Part shown: one piece after another, positions 53,916 to 63,522 of the stretch
How positions within the stretch are numbered: position 1 is the stretch's first letter
Layout of the letters: each line of letters starts with the position of its first letter
Source: Lysobacter sp. ISL-50
GTDB lineage: Bacteria > Pseudomonadota > Gammaproteobacteria > Xanthomonadales > Xanthomonadaceae
NCBI RefSeq assembly: GCF_018612875.1
Contig: NZ_JAGGRI010000024.1
Span: forward strand, 62,001 to 126,000
Direction: 5' to 3'
DNA length: 64,000 bases
Notes under the pieces: generated by a model
What the model was told of the DNA's origin: nothing
The model's database searches: none
Seen by the model: the letters and a program-made list of their open reading frames with translations, nothing else
Program-made: the position numbers and the translations under genes

Positions 53916-54040
53916 TCAAGACATTCCATAGCGATCACACGCATGGCGCAACGCGTGACTGGCCAGCGACTCCTGGCACAGCTCCAACAGTTGATTGGGC
54001 TGCAGCCGCGCATCGACGTGCGCCAGCAGCGACAATGCCC
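53916..54040 (-). pseudogene. C-terminal remnant upstream of the accessory operon
   Basis: A frame on the minus strand reads LSLLAHVDARLQPNQLLELC, then a SLASHALRHACDRYGMS end, and stops at TGA 53916, 48 bases before the hypothetical gene. It has no start and runs into the trmO upstream region, so it looks like the surviving end of a gene cut off by rearrangement. The family was not recognised. Confidence 0.4.
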
Positions 54041-54063
54041 GTCAGCTCCCCGACACGCCGCCG

Positions 54064-54600
54064 ATGTCCGACCTCTACCCCTGCCGCCCGATCGCCTACC
54101 TGCGCTCGCCTTATGCGCAGCGCATCGACGCGCCGCATCAGCCCACGGTGGTGCAGGGCACCGAAACCGGCGATGCGGCGCAGGCGCGGGTGGAGTTCGT
54201 CGATGATCTGCCGGGCGAGGCGTTCGCCGATCTCGCCGGGTTCGAGCGGATCTGGCTGATCTTCGCCTTCGACCGCAGCCAGGGTTGGAAGGCGCAGGTG
54301 AAGCCGCCGCGCGGCGGGCCCAAGCGCGGGGTGCTGGCGACGCGTTCGCCGCATCGGCCCAATCCGCTCGGATTGTCGGCGGTGGAACTGGTGGCGGTGG
54401 AGGCGCGCGCGCTGGTCGTGCGCGGCGTGGACCTGCTCGACGGCACGCCGGTGCTCGATATCAAACCGTATGTGCCGTATGCCGATGCGTTCGCGCAGTC
54501 GCGGGCGGGCTGGATCGACGAGATCGATGCCAGCCAGGGCCGGCATTCGGCGCCGGGGCCTAAGCGGCCGCGTAAAGCCAAGGTCGAGCCGGGCGGTTGA
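54064..54600 (+). CDS. trmO: tRNA (N6-threonylcarbamoyladenosine)-N6-methyltransferase TrmO
   Basis: The 178-residue protein has the TrmO/VirR-like pattern: PIAYLRSPYAQRIDAPHQP, a VEFVDDLPGEAFADLAGFER stretch, then RGVLATRSPHRPNPLGLSAV, the family hallmark that binds S-adenosylmethionine, and DIKPYVPYADAF. It methylates t6A37 in threonine tRNAs reading ACY codons. It lacks the longer C-terminal domain of the E. coli protein and ends in a basic tail. Confidence 0.88.
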   Translation: MSDLYPCRPIAYLRSPYAQRIDAPHQPTVVQGTETGDAAQARVEFVDDLPGEAFADLAGFERIWLIFAFDRSQGWKAQVKPPRGGPKRGVLATRSPHRPNPLGLSAVELVAVEARALVVRGVDLLDGTPVLDIKPYVPYADAFAQSRAGWIDEIDASQGRHSAPGPKRPRKAKVEPGG

Positions 54601-54826
54601 AGGCCGCTATAAGGCCGATGAGGCGGGTCGGCGGCAAGGCCTTATTGGATCGTCGCAGCCTGTGAGACCCCGCCGCGGATCCTGTGCATCCACCGCCTTG
54701 ACGCGACCCGTCGCCGGCGTTAGTTTCCTTATCGGTTAATTAGCCGAAAGGTTTATCTGGATACCCGCTCGGGCCGCGCCGCGGCCGCCGGAGCGGCGCA
54801 GGGTCCTTCGCTCCGGGAGTTCCGAC

Positions 54827-55333
54827 ATGACGTCAGACGGTTCCAGCACGTTCGCGGCGACGCCCGCGCGCAGCAGCCATCGCATCGAAGAACGCAGCAT
54901 CCGCTTGCAGTGCATCATCCACGCGCCGCGCGATCTGGTGTTCCTGGCCTGGACCGATCCGGTCCACGTCGCCCGCTGGTGGGGGCCGCACGGGTTCCGC
55001 AGCGTGGTGCGGCAGATGGATGTCGCGGTCGGCGGCCAGTTCCGTATCTGCATGATCGCGCCCGACGGCACCGAGTATCCGATCAAGGCCACGTATCAGG
55101 AAATCGTCGAGCCCGAGCGCCTGGTCTATATCGACGACTGGGACGACGATCGCCCCTCGCAGCAGTCGCGGGTGACGGTGACCTTCGAAGCGGCCGCGCC
55201 GGAGCAGACCTTGTTGACGCTGGAGATGCTGTTCGCGACGCAGGCCGAACGCGAGGCCGCGCAGGCGCAGCAGATCATCCCGGGCTGGGGCGAAACCTTC
55301 GAGCGCCTGGACGCTTATCTGGCCGAGCGTTGA
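54827..55333 (+). CDS. SRPBCC (AHSA1-type) protein
   Basis: The 168-residue protein has the AHSA1 pattern: [43 protein letters not shown] and a C-terminal [13 protein letters not shown]. These proteins bind hydrophobic ligands in a helix-grip fold; many are of unknown role and lie beside ArsR regulators, which is not the case here. The 226-base gap before it shows an AT-rich stretch near 54725-54755 that may hold the promoter. Confidence 0.82.
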   Translation: MTSDGSSTFAATPARSSHRIEERSIRLQCIIHAPRDLVFLAWTDPVHVARWWGPHGFRSVVRQMDVAVGGQFRICMIAPDGTEYPIKATYQEIVEPERLVYIDDWDDDRPSQQSRVTVTFEAAAPEQTLLTLEMLFATQAEREAAQAQQIIPGWGETFERLDAYLAER

Positions 55334-55512
55334 GCGCGGCGCCGGCAAATCGCGCCATCGGCGCAGCACGCCGGCGCGCACGCGCCGTACACTGGCCGGC
55401 GCAAGCATGCGCTCGCGAATCCGTCGCGATCGCCGGCCGCGCGCGCGCACCGATGCATACCGGTGCGATCGCGCGACACACCGCATCCGCGTCCCGACCC
55501 CAGGGAGTCTCC

Positions 55513-56519
<1,007 letters not shown>

Positions 56520-56523
<4 letters not shown>

Positions 56524-57281
56524 ACCTGCACGCGATCAAGGCGATCTATTTCTTCGAAATGCACCGCACCTTCCGCACTCTGATGCAATCCATCGCCACG
56601 CCGGTGCTGTCCACCTCGCTGTACTTCATCGTGTTCGGCTCGGCGATCGGCTCGCGCATGGTCGAGATCGGCGGCATCAGCTACGGCGCCTTCATCGTGC
56701 CGGGCCTGATCATGATGTCGCTGCTGACCGAGAGCATCTCCAACGCTTCCTTCGGCATCTATCTGCCCAAGTGGTCGGGCACGATCTACGAGCTGCTGTC
56801 GGCGCCGGTGTCGTTCGTGGAGGTGATCTGCGGCTATGTCGGCGCGGCGGCGACCAAGTCGGTGATCCTGGGCCTGCTGATGCTGATCACCGCGCGCTGC
56901 TTCGTCGATTTCACCATCGTCCATCCGGTCTGGATGGCGGTGTTCCTGGTCCTGACCGCGGTCACCTTCAGCCTGTTCGGCTTCATCATCGGCGTGTGGG
57001 CCGACGGGTTCGAGAAGCTGCAGATGATTCCGATGATGATCGTGATGCCGCTGACCTTCCTGGGCGGCAGTTTCTATTCGATCGACATGCTGCCGCCGTT
57101 CTGGCGCGGGGTGTCGCTGTTCAATCCGGTGGTGTATCTGGTCAACGGCTTTCGCTGGAGCTTCTACGGCAAGTCGGACGTGGACATCGCGCTGAGCGTG
57201 GGGATGACGGCGGGGTTCATGCTGCTGTGCCTGGCGGTGGTGTGGTGGATCTTCCGGACGGGGTACAAGCTCAAGAGCTGA
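56520..57281 (+). CDS. ABC-2 type permease (YadH-like)
   Basis: The 253-residue protein has six hydrophobic helices and the ABC-2 pattern: [35 protein letters not shown] and [20 protein letters not shown]. It starts within the ATPase stop, so both are made together. It forms the membrane part of the exporter. Confidence 0.9.
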
Positions 57282-57298
57282 GGAACTGGGGCCGCGGC

Positions 57299-57430
57299 CC
57301 TCACCCCAGCCCTCTCCCGCGAGCGGGAGAGGGAGCAAGAGCTGGTTGCTTTCCCTTCTCTCGCTTGCCACCCAAGGTGACTTCCCGGGGCGCGGGAGAA
57401 GGTGGCCCGAAGGGCCGGATGAGGGCACGC
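57299..57430. repeat. CCCTCACCC-CTCTCCCGCGAGCGGGAGAGGG elements
   Basis: CCCTCACCCCAGCCCTCTCC followed by CGCGAGCGGGAGAGGG at 57299-57333 and a second, inverted, more diverged copy up to about 57427 (GCGGGAGAAGGTGGCCCGAA, then GATGAGGG) form a facing pair behind the permease gene. The same family occurs at 58993-59126. Confidence 0.8.
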
Positions 57431-57600
57431 GCGACGGCGTAGCCCGCTGGTCAGACCAGGCAAAAGGAAGAAAAAAGGAAGAAAACCGAAAACCGCGGCC
57501 CTGCCGCACCCCGGACACCCGGGGTATGCTTCGCCGATTCCCGCCCGGCCGCGCTGAGCGCAGCACGGTCGTCGCGACGGGAGCAGCCGGAGTCCCGCGG

Positions 57601-58983
57601 ATGCAGAACAACCAGCAGCAACTCCACCGTGGCCTCAGCGAGCGCCATATCCGCCTGATGGCGCTGGGCGCGGCGATCGGCGTCGGCCTGTTCCTCGGCT
57701 CGGCCAACGCGATCAAGCTCGCCGGTCCCGGCATCCTGCTCGCCTACCTGCTCGGCGGCGGCGCGATCTTCATCATCATGCGCGCGCTCGGCGAGATGGC
57801 CGTGCACAACCCCGTCGCCGGCTCCTTCAGCCGCTACGCGCGCGACTACCTCGGCCCGCTGTCGGGCTATCTGACCGGCTGGAACTACTGGTTCCTGTGG
57901 CTGGTGACCTGCGTGGCCGAGATCACCGCGGTCGGCGTGTACATGCAGGTGTGGTTCCCCGAATCGCAGCAATGGGTATGGGCGCTGGCGGCGCTGATCG
58001 CGATGGGCTCGGTCAACCTGATCACGGTCAAGGCCTACGGCGAGTTCGAATTCTGGTTCGCGATGATCAAGGTCGTGACCATCGTGGTGATGATCCTGGC
58101 CGGCCTGGGCATGATCGTGTTCGGCTTCGGCAACCACGGCGTGGCCACCGGCATCAGCAATCTGTGGGCGCACGGCGGCTTCTTCCCCAACGGCGCGCAG
58201 GGCGTGCTGATGTCGCTGCAGATGGTGATGTTCGCCTACCTGGGCGTGGAGATGATCGGCCTGACCGCGGGCGAGGCGGCCAATCCGCAGAAGTCGATTC
58301 CCGATGCGATCAACTCGGTGTTCTGGCGGATCGTGATCTTCTACGTCGGCGCGCTGTTCGTGATCCTGTCGCTGTATCCGTGGAACGAGCTGGGCACCAC
58401 CGGCAGCCCGTTCGTGATGACCTTCGAACGCATGGGCATCCGCGAAGCGGCCGGCATCATCAACTTCGTGGTGCTGACCGCGGCGTTGTCTTCGTGCAAC
58501 GGCGGCATCTTCAGCACCGGCCGCATGCTCTACAACCTGGCCCAGCAGAAGCAGGCGCCGGCGTTGTTCGCCAACACCTCGCCCGGCGGCGTGCCGCGCG
58601 CGGCGATCCTGGTGTCGGTGGCGGTGCTGCTGTTCGGCGTGGTGCTGAACTATCTGGCGCCGGCCAAGGTGTTCGTGTGGGTGACCTCGATCTCCACCTT
58701 CGGTGCGATCTGGACCTGGGGCGTGATCCTGGTGTCGCACATGAAGTTCCGCGCCAGGCTCAGCGCCGAAGAGCGCGCCAAGCTGGCGTTCAAGATGCCG
58801 ATGTATCCGGTCGCTTCGTGGGTCGCGCTGGGTTTCCTGGTGCTGGTGGTCGGGCTGATGGCTTACTTCCCCGACACCCGCGTGGCCTTGTACGTGGGCC
58901 CGGCGTTCCTGGTTCTGCTGGTGGTGCTGTATTTCGCCGCCGGCTTGAACAAGCGCGACAGCGCGGTGGCGCAAGCCGCTTGA
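57601..58983 (+). CDS. Amino-acid permease (APC family, ProY/AroP type)
   Basis: The 460-residue protein has 12 helices and the amino-acid permease start RGLSERHIRLMALGAAIGVG, then LFLGSANAIKLAGPGILLAY and ALGEMAVHNPVAGSFSRYA. Later it shows GVEMIGLTAGEAANPQKSIP. It imports an amino acid with protons; proline or aromatic substrates are typical of the group, but the exact one cannot be read. ATG 57601 was chosen at the homology boundary. Confidence 0.88.
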   Translation: MQNNQQQLHRGLSERHIRLMALGAAIGVGLFLGSANAIKLAGPGILLAYLLGGGAIFIIMRALGEMAVHNPVAGSFSRYARDYLGPLSGYLTGWNYWFLWLVTCVAEITAVGVYMQVWFPESQQWVWALAALIAMGSVNLITVKAYGEFEFWFAMIKVVTIVVMILAGLGMIVFGFGNHGVATGISNLWAHGGFFPNGAQGVLMSLQMVMFAYLGVEMIGLTAGEAANPQKSIPDAINSVFWRIVIFYVGALFVILSLYPWNELGTTGSPFVMTFERMGIREAAGIINFVVLTAALSSCNGGIFSTGRMLYNLAQQKQAPALFANTSPGGVPRAAILVSVAVLLFGVVLNYLAPAKVFVWVTSISTFGAIWTWGVILVSHMKFRARLSAEERAKLAFKMPMYPVASWVALGFLVLVVGLMAYFPDTRVALYVGPAFLVLLVVLYFAAGLNKRDSAVAQAA

Positions 58984-58992
58984 TCGATACAT

Positions 58993-59126
58993 TCCCTCTC
59001 CCACTTGTGGGAGAGGAGTGGGGGTGAGGGGATGAGCGCGTAGCGCGAATGCTTTGGCTGTTGCTTCTGCTCGCTGCGGAAAAGCGGCCCTCACCCTAGC
59101 CCTCTCCCGCCAGCGGGAGAGGGAAC
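58993..59126. repeat. Facing pair of CTCTCCC-type elements
   Basis: CCCTCTCCCACTTGTGGGAG with AGGAGTGGGGGTGAGGG at 58993-59030 and GCCCTCACCCTAGCCCTCTC with CCGCCAGCGGGAGAGGG at 59088-59126 face each other. They fill most of the 283-base gap between the permease and TPR genes. Confidence 0.8.
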
Positions 59127-59266
59127 AGTCCGGCGGAACCGTTTTGTCGATGGTGCGGCTTATTCCTCGCTTTTCGTTATGACGGGCGTTGGTTTTTCGT
59201 TGCCCGCGTCCAGGGCACAATGCCCGGTCGCAACCGATCGCCGGTGCCGGGGAGGCGCAGGCCCGC

Positions 59267-59752
59267 ATGAACCTATCGCGGCTCGACAATCCGGCCTTGC
59301 TGCAGCTCGCGTCCGCCGCCATCGCGCAGGCCCGCGACGTCGAGGCCGTGCGCCTGCTCAAGACCGTGCTCGAACGCGACCCGGGCAATCTGCACGCGCA
59401 GTACCTGCTGGCGATCCAGCACGCCCAGCTGGGCCTGTACGAGCGCGCCGAGGAACGCCTGCGCGCGGTGTTGAGCGCGCAGCCGCAGTTCGTGGTCGCG
59501 CGTTTTCAACTGGCGCAGTTGCTGGTGATGCGCGGCACCGTCAAGGACGCGCGCGAATGGCTGCTGCCGGTGCTGGAGCAGGGCGCGCCGCTGGGCGCGT
59601 ATGCGCAGGGATTGCTCGCCGCGGCCGAAGGCGACGCGGCGCGCGCCTGCGGCCTGATCGAAGCGGCCTTGCGCCTGCCGCAACCGGTGCCGGTGCTGGC
59701 CGGCGACATGCGCCGGCTGTGCGAGCAGTTGCGCGAAACCGCCGTCGCTTGA
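59267..59752 (+). CDS. Tetratricopeptide repeat protein
   Basis: The 161-residue protein consists of TPR-like helix pairs: ALLQLASAAIAQARDVEAVR, LKTVLERDPGNLHAQYLLAI, ERLRAVLSAQPQFVVARFQL and so on. It has no signal peptide. TPR proteins act as scaffolds; no partner is evident. GGGGAGG before ATG 59267 is a fair ribosome site. Confidence 0.78.
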   Translation: MNLSRLDNPALLQLASAAIAQARDVEAVRLLKTVLERDPGNLHAQYLLAIQHAQLGLYERAEERLRAVLSAQPQFVVARFQLAQLLVMRGTVKDAREWLLPVLEQGAPLGAYAQGLLAAAEGDAARACGLIEAALRLPQPVPVLAGDMRRLCEQLRETAVA

Positions 59753-59765
59753 GCGCCGCCGCGGC

Positions 59766-60248
59766 TCAGGCGCGCAGATTGACCGCCAGCAGGCCCAACA
59801 CCGACACCCCGATCAGCATGAAGTGCAGCAACTGCACATTGTCCTGGCGGATGTAATAGGCGAACCAGCTGCCGCCGAGCAGCATCAGGAAGCAGGTCGC
59901 CATGAACGCGGTCAGCGCCAGATTGGCCAGGGCGATGGGGTCGGCGACGATGCCCGCTCCGGCTAGCGAGGCCGCCGCCGACCACAGCAGCAGTGCGCTG
60001 ACGATCTCGGCCGTCAGCACGATGCTCAGCACCGCGCGATGCCAGGCGGGGTTATCGACCTTGCGCGACTGCAGCGGCGTCTGGATCGCCGGCGCCTGTT
60101 CCAGCGCCGCCATGCGCATGATCTGGCCGAGCGCGAACACGCCGTTGCGGAAGGCGACGAGGTTGTTGAAGGCGACCACGCTGATCCATGAGGCCAGACC
60201 GGCGAGGAGGATGAGCTTGAACGACAGCAGGCTGGCGGCGAGGGACAT
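59766..60248 (-). CDS. DUF2165 family small membrane protein
   Basis: The 160-residue protein has four helices and the DUF2165 pattern SFKLILLAGLASWISVVAFN, NNLVAFRNGVFALGQIMRM, then a loop with HRAVLSIVLTAEIVSALLLW and a C-terminal WFAYYIRQDNVQLLHFMLIG. The function of the family is unknown. It converges on the TPR gene with a 13-base gap. Confidence 0.8.
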   Translation of the reverse strand: MSLAASLLSFKLILLAGLASWISVVAFNNLVAFRNGVFALGQIMRMAALEQAPAIQTPLQSRKVDNPAWHRAVLSIVLTAEIVSALLLWSAAASLAGAGIVADPIALANLALTAFMATCFLMLLGGSWFAYYIRQDNVQLLHFMLIGVSVLGLLAVNLRA

Positions 60249-60387
60249 GGACGGGCTCCGGAACGTCTGGGCGAGGCCCCGCGCCGGGCGGCGATTCGGG
60301 GTGCATGTTCTATCGACGATCCAGGGGGCGCGTTTGCGACATCCGGGACAAAAATGCCACGGCATTTTTTGTGGATAGGGTTGCTTT

Positions 60388-60790
60388 TGTGGGAGGGGCT
60401 TCAGCCCCGACGCTCTTCGATCCGATCGCGGTGCGGCTTCCCAGGGCGCTGACCGGAAAGCATCGGGCTGAAGCCCCTCCCACAAAAGATCGCGAAGCAA
60501 CGCGGTCGCTGCAGGAAACAGGGAGAGCGCTTCTGTGGGAGGGGCTTTAGCCCCGAAGCTGTTCGATCCGATCGCGGTGCGGCTTCCCAGGGCGCTGACC
60601 GGAAAGCATCGGGGCTGAAGCCCCTCCCACAAAAGATCGCGAAGCAACGCGGGCGCTGCAGGAAGCCGGCGGGCTTCTGTGGGAGGGGCTTTAGCCCCGA
60701 TGCTCTTCGATCCGATCGCGGTGCGGCTTTCCAGGGCACTGACCGGAAAGCATCGGGGCTGAAGCCCCTCCTACAAAAGATCGCGAAGCA
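60388..60790. repeat. Three tandem units of about 145 bp made of facing GGGGCTTCAGCCCC elements
   Basis: Units start at 60388, 60534 and 60678. Each carries TGTGGGAGGGGCTTCAGCCC (or TTTAGCCCC), a shared spacer TTCGATCCGATCGCGGTGCG, and the inverse GGGGCTGAAGCCCCTCCCAC. Offsets are 146 and 144 bases. The units fill the 557-base gap between the DUF2165 and DUF3297 genes. Confidence 0.9.
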
Positions 60791-60805
60791 GCGCCCCGCC
60801 AGCGC

Positions 60806-61063
60806 TTACTCGGCGGCGTCGGGCGCCGGCAGCAGATAGTAGGCCTCGACCTGGCCCTTGTGCTTCATCGTCATCGGGTTACCGCGGCGATCCAGCGACT
60901 TGCCGACCGGCAGGCGCACCCAGCCTTCGCTGATGCAGTATTCCTCGACGTTGCTGCGCTCCACGCCGTTGAAACGGATGCCGATGCCGCGCTCGAGCAC
61001 GGACGGGTCGTAGAACGGGCTGCGCGGATCGTTGGACAGATGGTCGGGTGGGGTGTCGGTCAT
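60806..61063 (-). CDS. DUF3297 family protein
   Basis: The 85-residue protein starts MTDTPPDHLSNDPRSPFYD and has the family pattern RGIGIRFNGVERSNVEEYC and VGKSLDRRGNPMTMKHKGQV, ending in a YYLLPA strand. DUF3297 proteins are small, single-domain and of unknown role. The gene is monocistronic. Confidence 0.85.
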   Translation of the reverse strand: MTDTPPDHLSNDPRSPFYDPSVLERGIGIRFNGVERSNVEEYCISEGWVRLPVGKSLDRRGNPMTMKHKGQVEAYYLLPAPDAAE

Positions 61064-61270
61064 GGTGGCGCTCTAGCGAAGACGGATACGGCGGGACGGA
61101 TGCGGCACGGGCGGTCGCGGGACCGGCCAGCGCGGCGCCTAGGATACGCGGGCCCGGCGGCAGGGCCCAGCCCGGGCGGACCCGGGGCGGCCGGGCCGAG
61201 GCACCGGCGGCATCGACGGGCGACGCCGCCGGCGGCAGAATCCCTGCGTCGCTCCGCACGGGCCGTGCTT

Positions 61271-61969
61271 ATGAAGATCGTGGCGAGTTGGTTAGTGGCG
61301 CTGTCGGCGCTGGCGTGGTCGGCGCCCGCGCCGGCGCAACTGGTCGATATCGACGGCGGACGCTTCCACGTCGCCGGCTTCGGCCGCGTGGCCTGGCAGC
61401 CGGATCTGTTCGAGCTGGCGTTCACCGTGGTCAGCCAGGGCGCGGATGCGCGCGGCGCGCGCGAGCGGCATCTGCCGGCGGTGGCCGCGGTGCGGCGGAT
61501 CGTCGAGGGCCAGCGCGCGGCCTTGAGCGAGCAATCCGAAGACGCGCCGCGCCTGCAGGTTCGCGAAGGCGAGGGCGGCCGCTCGACACATCGTTTCGAT
61601 ACCCGCTTCGTGCTGCGCGTGCGCGGCGCCGAGGCGGCGGCGTTGCTGCAGCAGCAACTGGCCGATGCCGGCGTCGCGACGTTCGAAGTGCGGCCGCTGT
61701 CCGAGCGTTTGCCGCAGTACGGCGACGAGGCGCGGCGTCAGGCTTTACGCGACGCCAGACGCAAGGCGGAATTGATCGCCGGCGAAATGGGCTGGAAGCT
61801 GACGGGCGCGACCGCGGTGAAATTCCAGGACGAGCGGCCCTGGTGGCTGCCGCAGACGCCGACTGCGCGGCAGTACGAGGCGCGCGCTTACAACTATGCG
61901 GCCGAGGCGCCGGCGCAGAGCGGCGAGGTGACTTCGCAGGTGGATGTGGAGTATGCGTATAAGCGGTGA
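61271..61969 (+). CDS. SIMPL-domain (DUF541) periplasmic protein
   Basis: The 232-residue protein has a signal peptide (SWLVALSALAWSAPAPAQ) and the SIMPL pattern: a VAWQPDLFELAFTVVSQG strand, then FDTRFVLRVRGAEAAALLQQ, RRQALRDARRKAELIAGEMG and a C-terminal SQVDVEYAYKR. Members such as BP26 and YggE form ring-shaped oligomers; a stress role is known for some. ATG 61271 starts the signal peptide. Confidence 0.83.
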   Translation: MKIVASWLVALSALAWSAPAPAQLVDIDGGRFHVAGFGRVAWQPDLFELAFTVVSQGADARGARERHLPAVAAVRRIVEGQRAALSEQSEDAPRLQVREGEGGRSTHRFDTRFVLRVRGAEAAALLQQQLADAGVATFEVRPLSERLPQYGDEARRQALRDARRKAELIAGEMGWKLTGATAVKFQDERPWWLPQTPTARQYEARAYNYAAEAPAQSGEVTSQVDVEYAYKR

Positions 61970-61989
61970 TTTCCGGGACGTCGCGATCT

Positions 61990-62030
61990 GAGCGGAAGGC
62001 ATCGGGCCTGAAGGCCCTCCTACAAAGCGT
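61990..62030. repeat. Half element of the GGCCTTCAGGCC family
   Basis: AAGGCATCGGGCCTGAAGGC followed by CCTCCTACAAA is one arm of the repeat found as pairs elsewhere in the window. It lies between the SIMPL and lactonase genes. Confidence 0.7.
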
Positions 62031-62100
62031 CGCGCGGCGCTTGGTCATCGGCGCCGATTGATGCAGGATCGAGCCTCGCGCCGACCCACCGGAACCGACG

Positions 62101-63288
62101 ATGACTTTGCGATCCACCCTGCTTGCCTGGAGCCTGATCATGACTTCGACCTTCGCCGCCGACGCGGGCGCCGCCCGGCCCGCCGATGCCGCGCCGACGG
62201 AATTGCTGATCGGCTGCTACACCGGCCCGGCCTGCAAAGGCATCGGCCGTTACCGTTTCGACGCCGCGCGCGGGCAGGTCGGCGCCGAGCCGGTGGAAGT
62301 GATCGAGACCGACAATCCGTCGTGGTTCACTTTCTCGCCCGACGCTTCGATCCTGTACGCGGTCAACGAAAACGGCGCGCAGTCGGCCGATCCGGTCGGC
62401 CGCGTCAGCAGCTTCGCCCTCGGCCGCGGCGAGGCGCGCACGCAGCGTTTGTCGCAGGTCGGCAGCCTCGGCGACGAGCCCGCGCACGCGGCCACCAGCC
62501 GCGACGGACGTTATCTGTTCGTCGCCAATTATTCCGTCAACGCCACGCCGGGCGGAACGCTCACGGTGCTGCCGATCGACGCGCAAGGCCGTCTGCAGCC
62601 GGCGGTGCAGGTGCTGACCCATCGCGCCAGCCAGGCCGATCGAGAACGCCAGCTCTCCACCCATGTGCACGCCGCGGTGCCGTCGCCGGACGGGCGTTAT
62701 CTGTACGCGGCCGATCTGGGCGCGGACAAGCTCTATGCCTATCGCTACGATCCCGCGCACAGCGCCGAGCGTCCGCTGCAGGCCGCGTCCACGCCGTACC
62801 TGGAACTGCCGGCCGGCAGTGGCCCGCGCCATCTGCTGTTCGACGCGAGCGGGCGGCATGCTTATCTGACTTTGGAGATGAGCGGCGAAGTGGTGGTGCT
62901 GGACTACGACGACGGCCGCCTGCAGGCGGTGCAGACCGTGGCGCTCGATCCGGGCCGCACCCAGGGCAACGCCGCCGCGGCGTTGCATTTATCCGATGAC
63001 GGCCGTTTTCTGTACGCCAGCAATCGCGGCGAGGACAACCACATCGCCGTGTATGCGGTCGATGCCGGCAGCGGCCGGTTGAGCGCGTTGCAACGCCGCG
63101 ACAGCGAAGGCCGCGGGCCGCGCGAATTCGCGCTGTCGCCGGACGGCCGCTTCGTGGTGGTGACCAATCAGCACAGCAATACGCTGCGGGTGATCGAGCG
63201 CGATCCGCGCGACGGCAAACTCGGCAAGACCGTGCAGTCGATGGCGATGGCGTCGCCTTCGGACGTGAAGTTCGTTCCGGCGCGTTGA
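62101..63288 (+). CDS. Exported lactonase-family (6-phosphogluconolactonase-like beta-propeller) protein
   Basis: The 395-residue protein has a signal peptide (SLIMTSTFAADAGA) and the seven-bladed propeller pattern of the Pgl/YbhE family: LLIGCYTGPACKGIGRYRFD, DNPSWFTFSPDASILYAVNE, PSPDGRYLYAADLGADKLYA, GPRHLLFDASGRHAYLTLEM and REFALSPDGRFVVVTNQHSN. Relatives hydrolyse 6-phosphogluconolactone in the cytosol; the signal peptide makes a periplasmic sugar-lactone substrate more likely. Confidence 0.85.
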   Translation: MTLRSTLLAWSLIMTSTFAADAGAARPADAAPTELLIGCYTGPACKGIGRYRFDAARGQVGAEPVEVIETDNPSWFTFSPDASILYAVNENGAQSADPVGRVSSFALGRGEARTQRLSQVGSLGDEPAHAATSRDGRYLFVANYSVNATPGGTLTVLPIDAQGRLQPAVQVLTHRASQADRERQLSTHVHAAVPSPDGRYLYAADLGADKLYAYRYDPAHSAERPLQAASTPYLELPAGSGPRHLLFDASGRHAYLTLEMSGEVVVLDYDDGRLQAVQTVALDPGRTQGNAAAALHLSDDGRFLYASNRGEDNHIAVYAVDAGSGRLSALQRRDSEGRGPREFALSPDGRFVVVTNQHSNTLRVIERDPRDGKLGKTVQSMAMASPSDVKFVPAR

Positions 63289-63522
63289 GCCGGCGGGTTC
63301 GCGCGGCGCGCTGACTGGATGAGTTCAGTCGGCGCGCTTGCGCCATTCTGGTTGGATGGATGCGGCTCACGCCTTTGCAACCCCCGGCGGGCTACGCTCA
63401 CCGCCGCGATGCCGCCGCTCACACGCGCGCCGTCGCACAACGCAGCATCCCACCGCCCCGGGTTGAGCGCTCGCCCGCGTTGGCGTGCAATGCGGCCTTA
63501 TCCCCTTCATCAGGAGTGCGGC

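Noticed and set aside
60388-60790. Short CRISPR array
   Set aside because: Units are about 145 bases, internally palindromic, with the same spacer in every unit, which is opposite to a CRISPR array.
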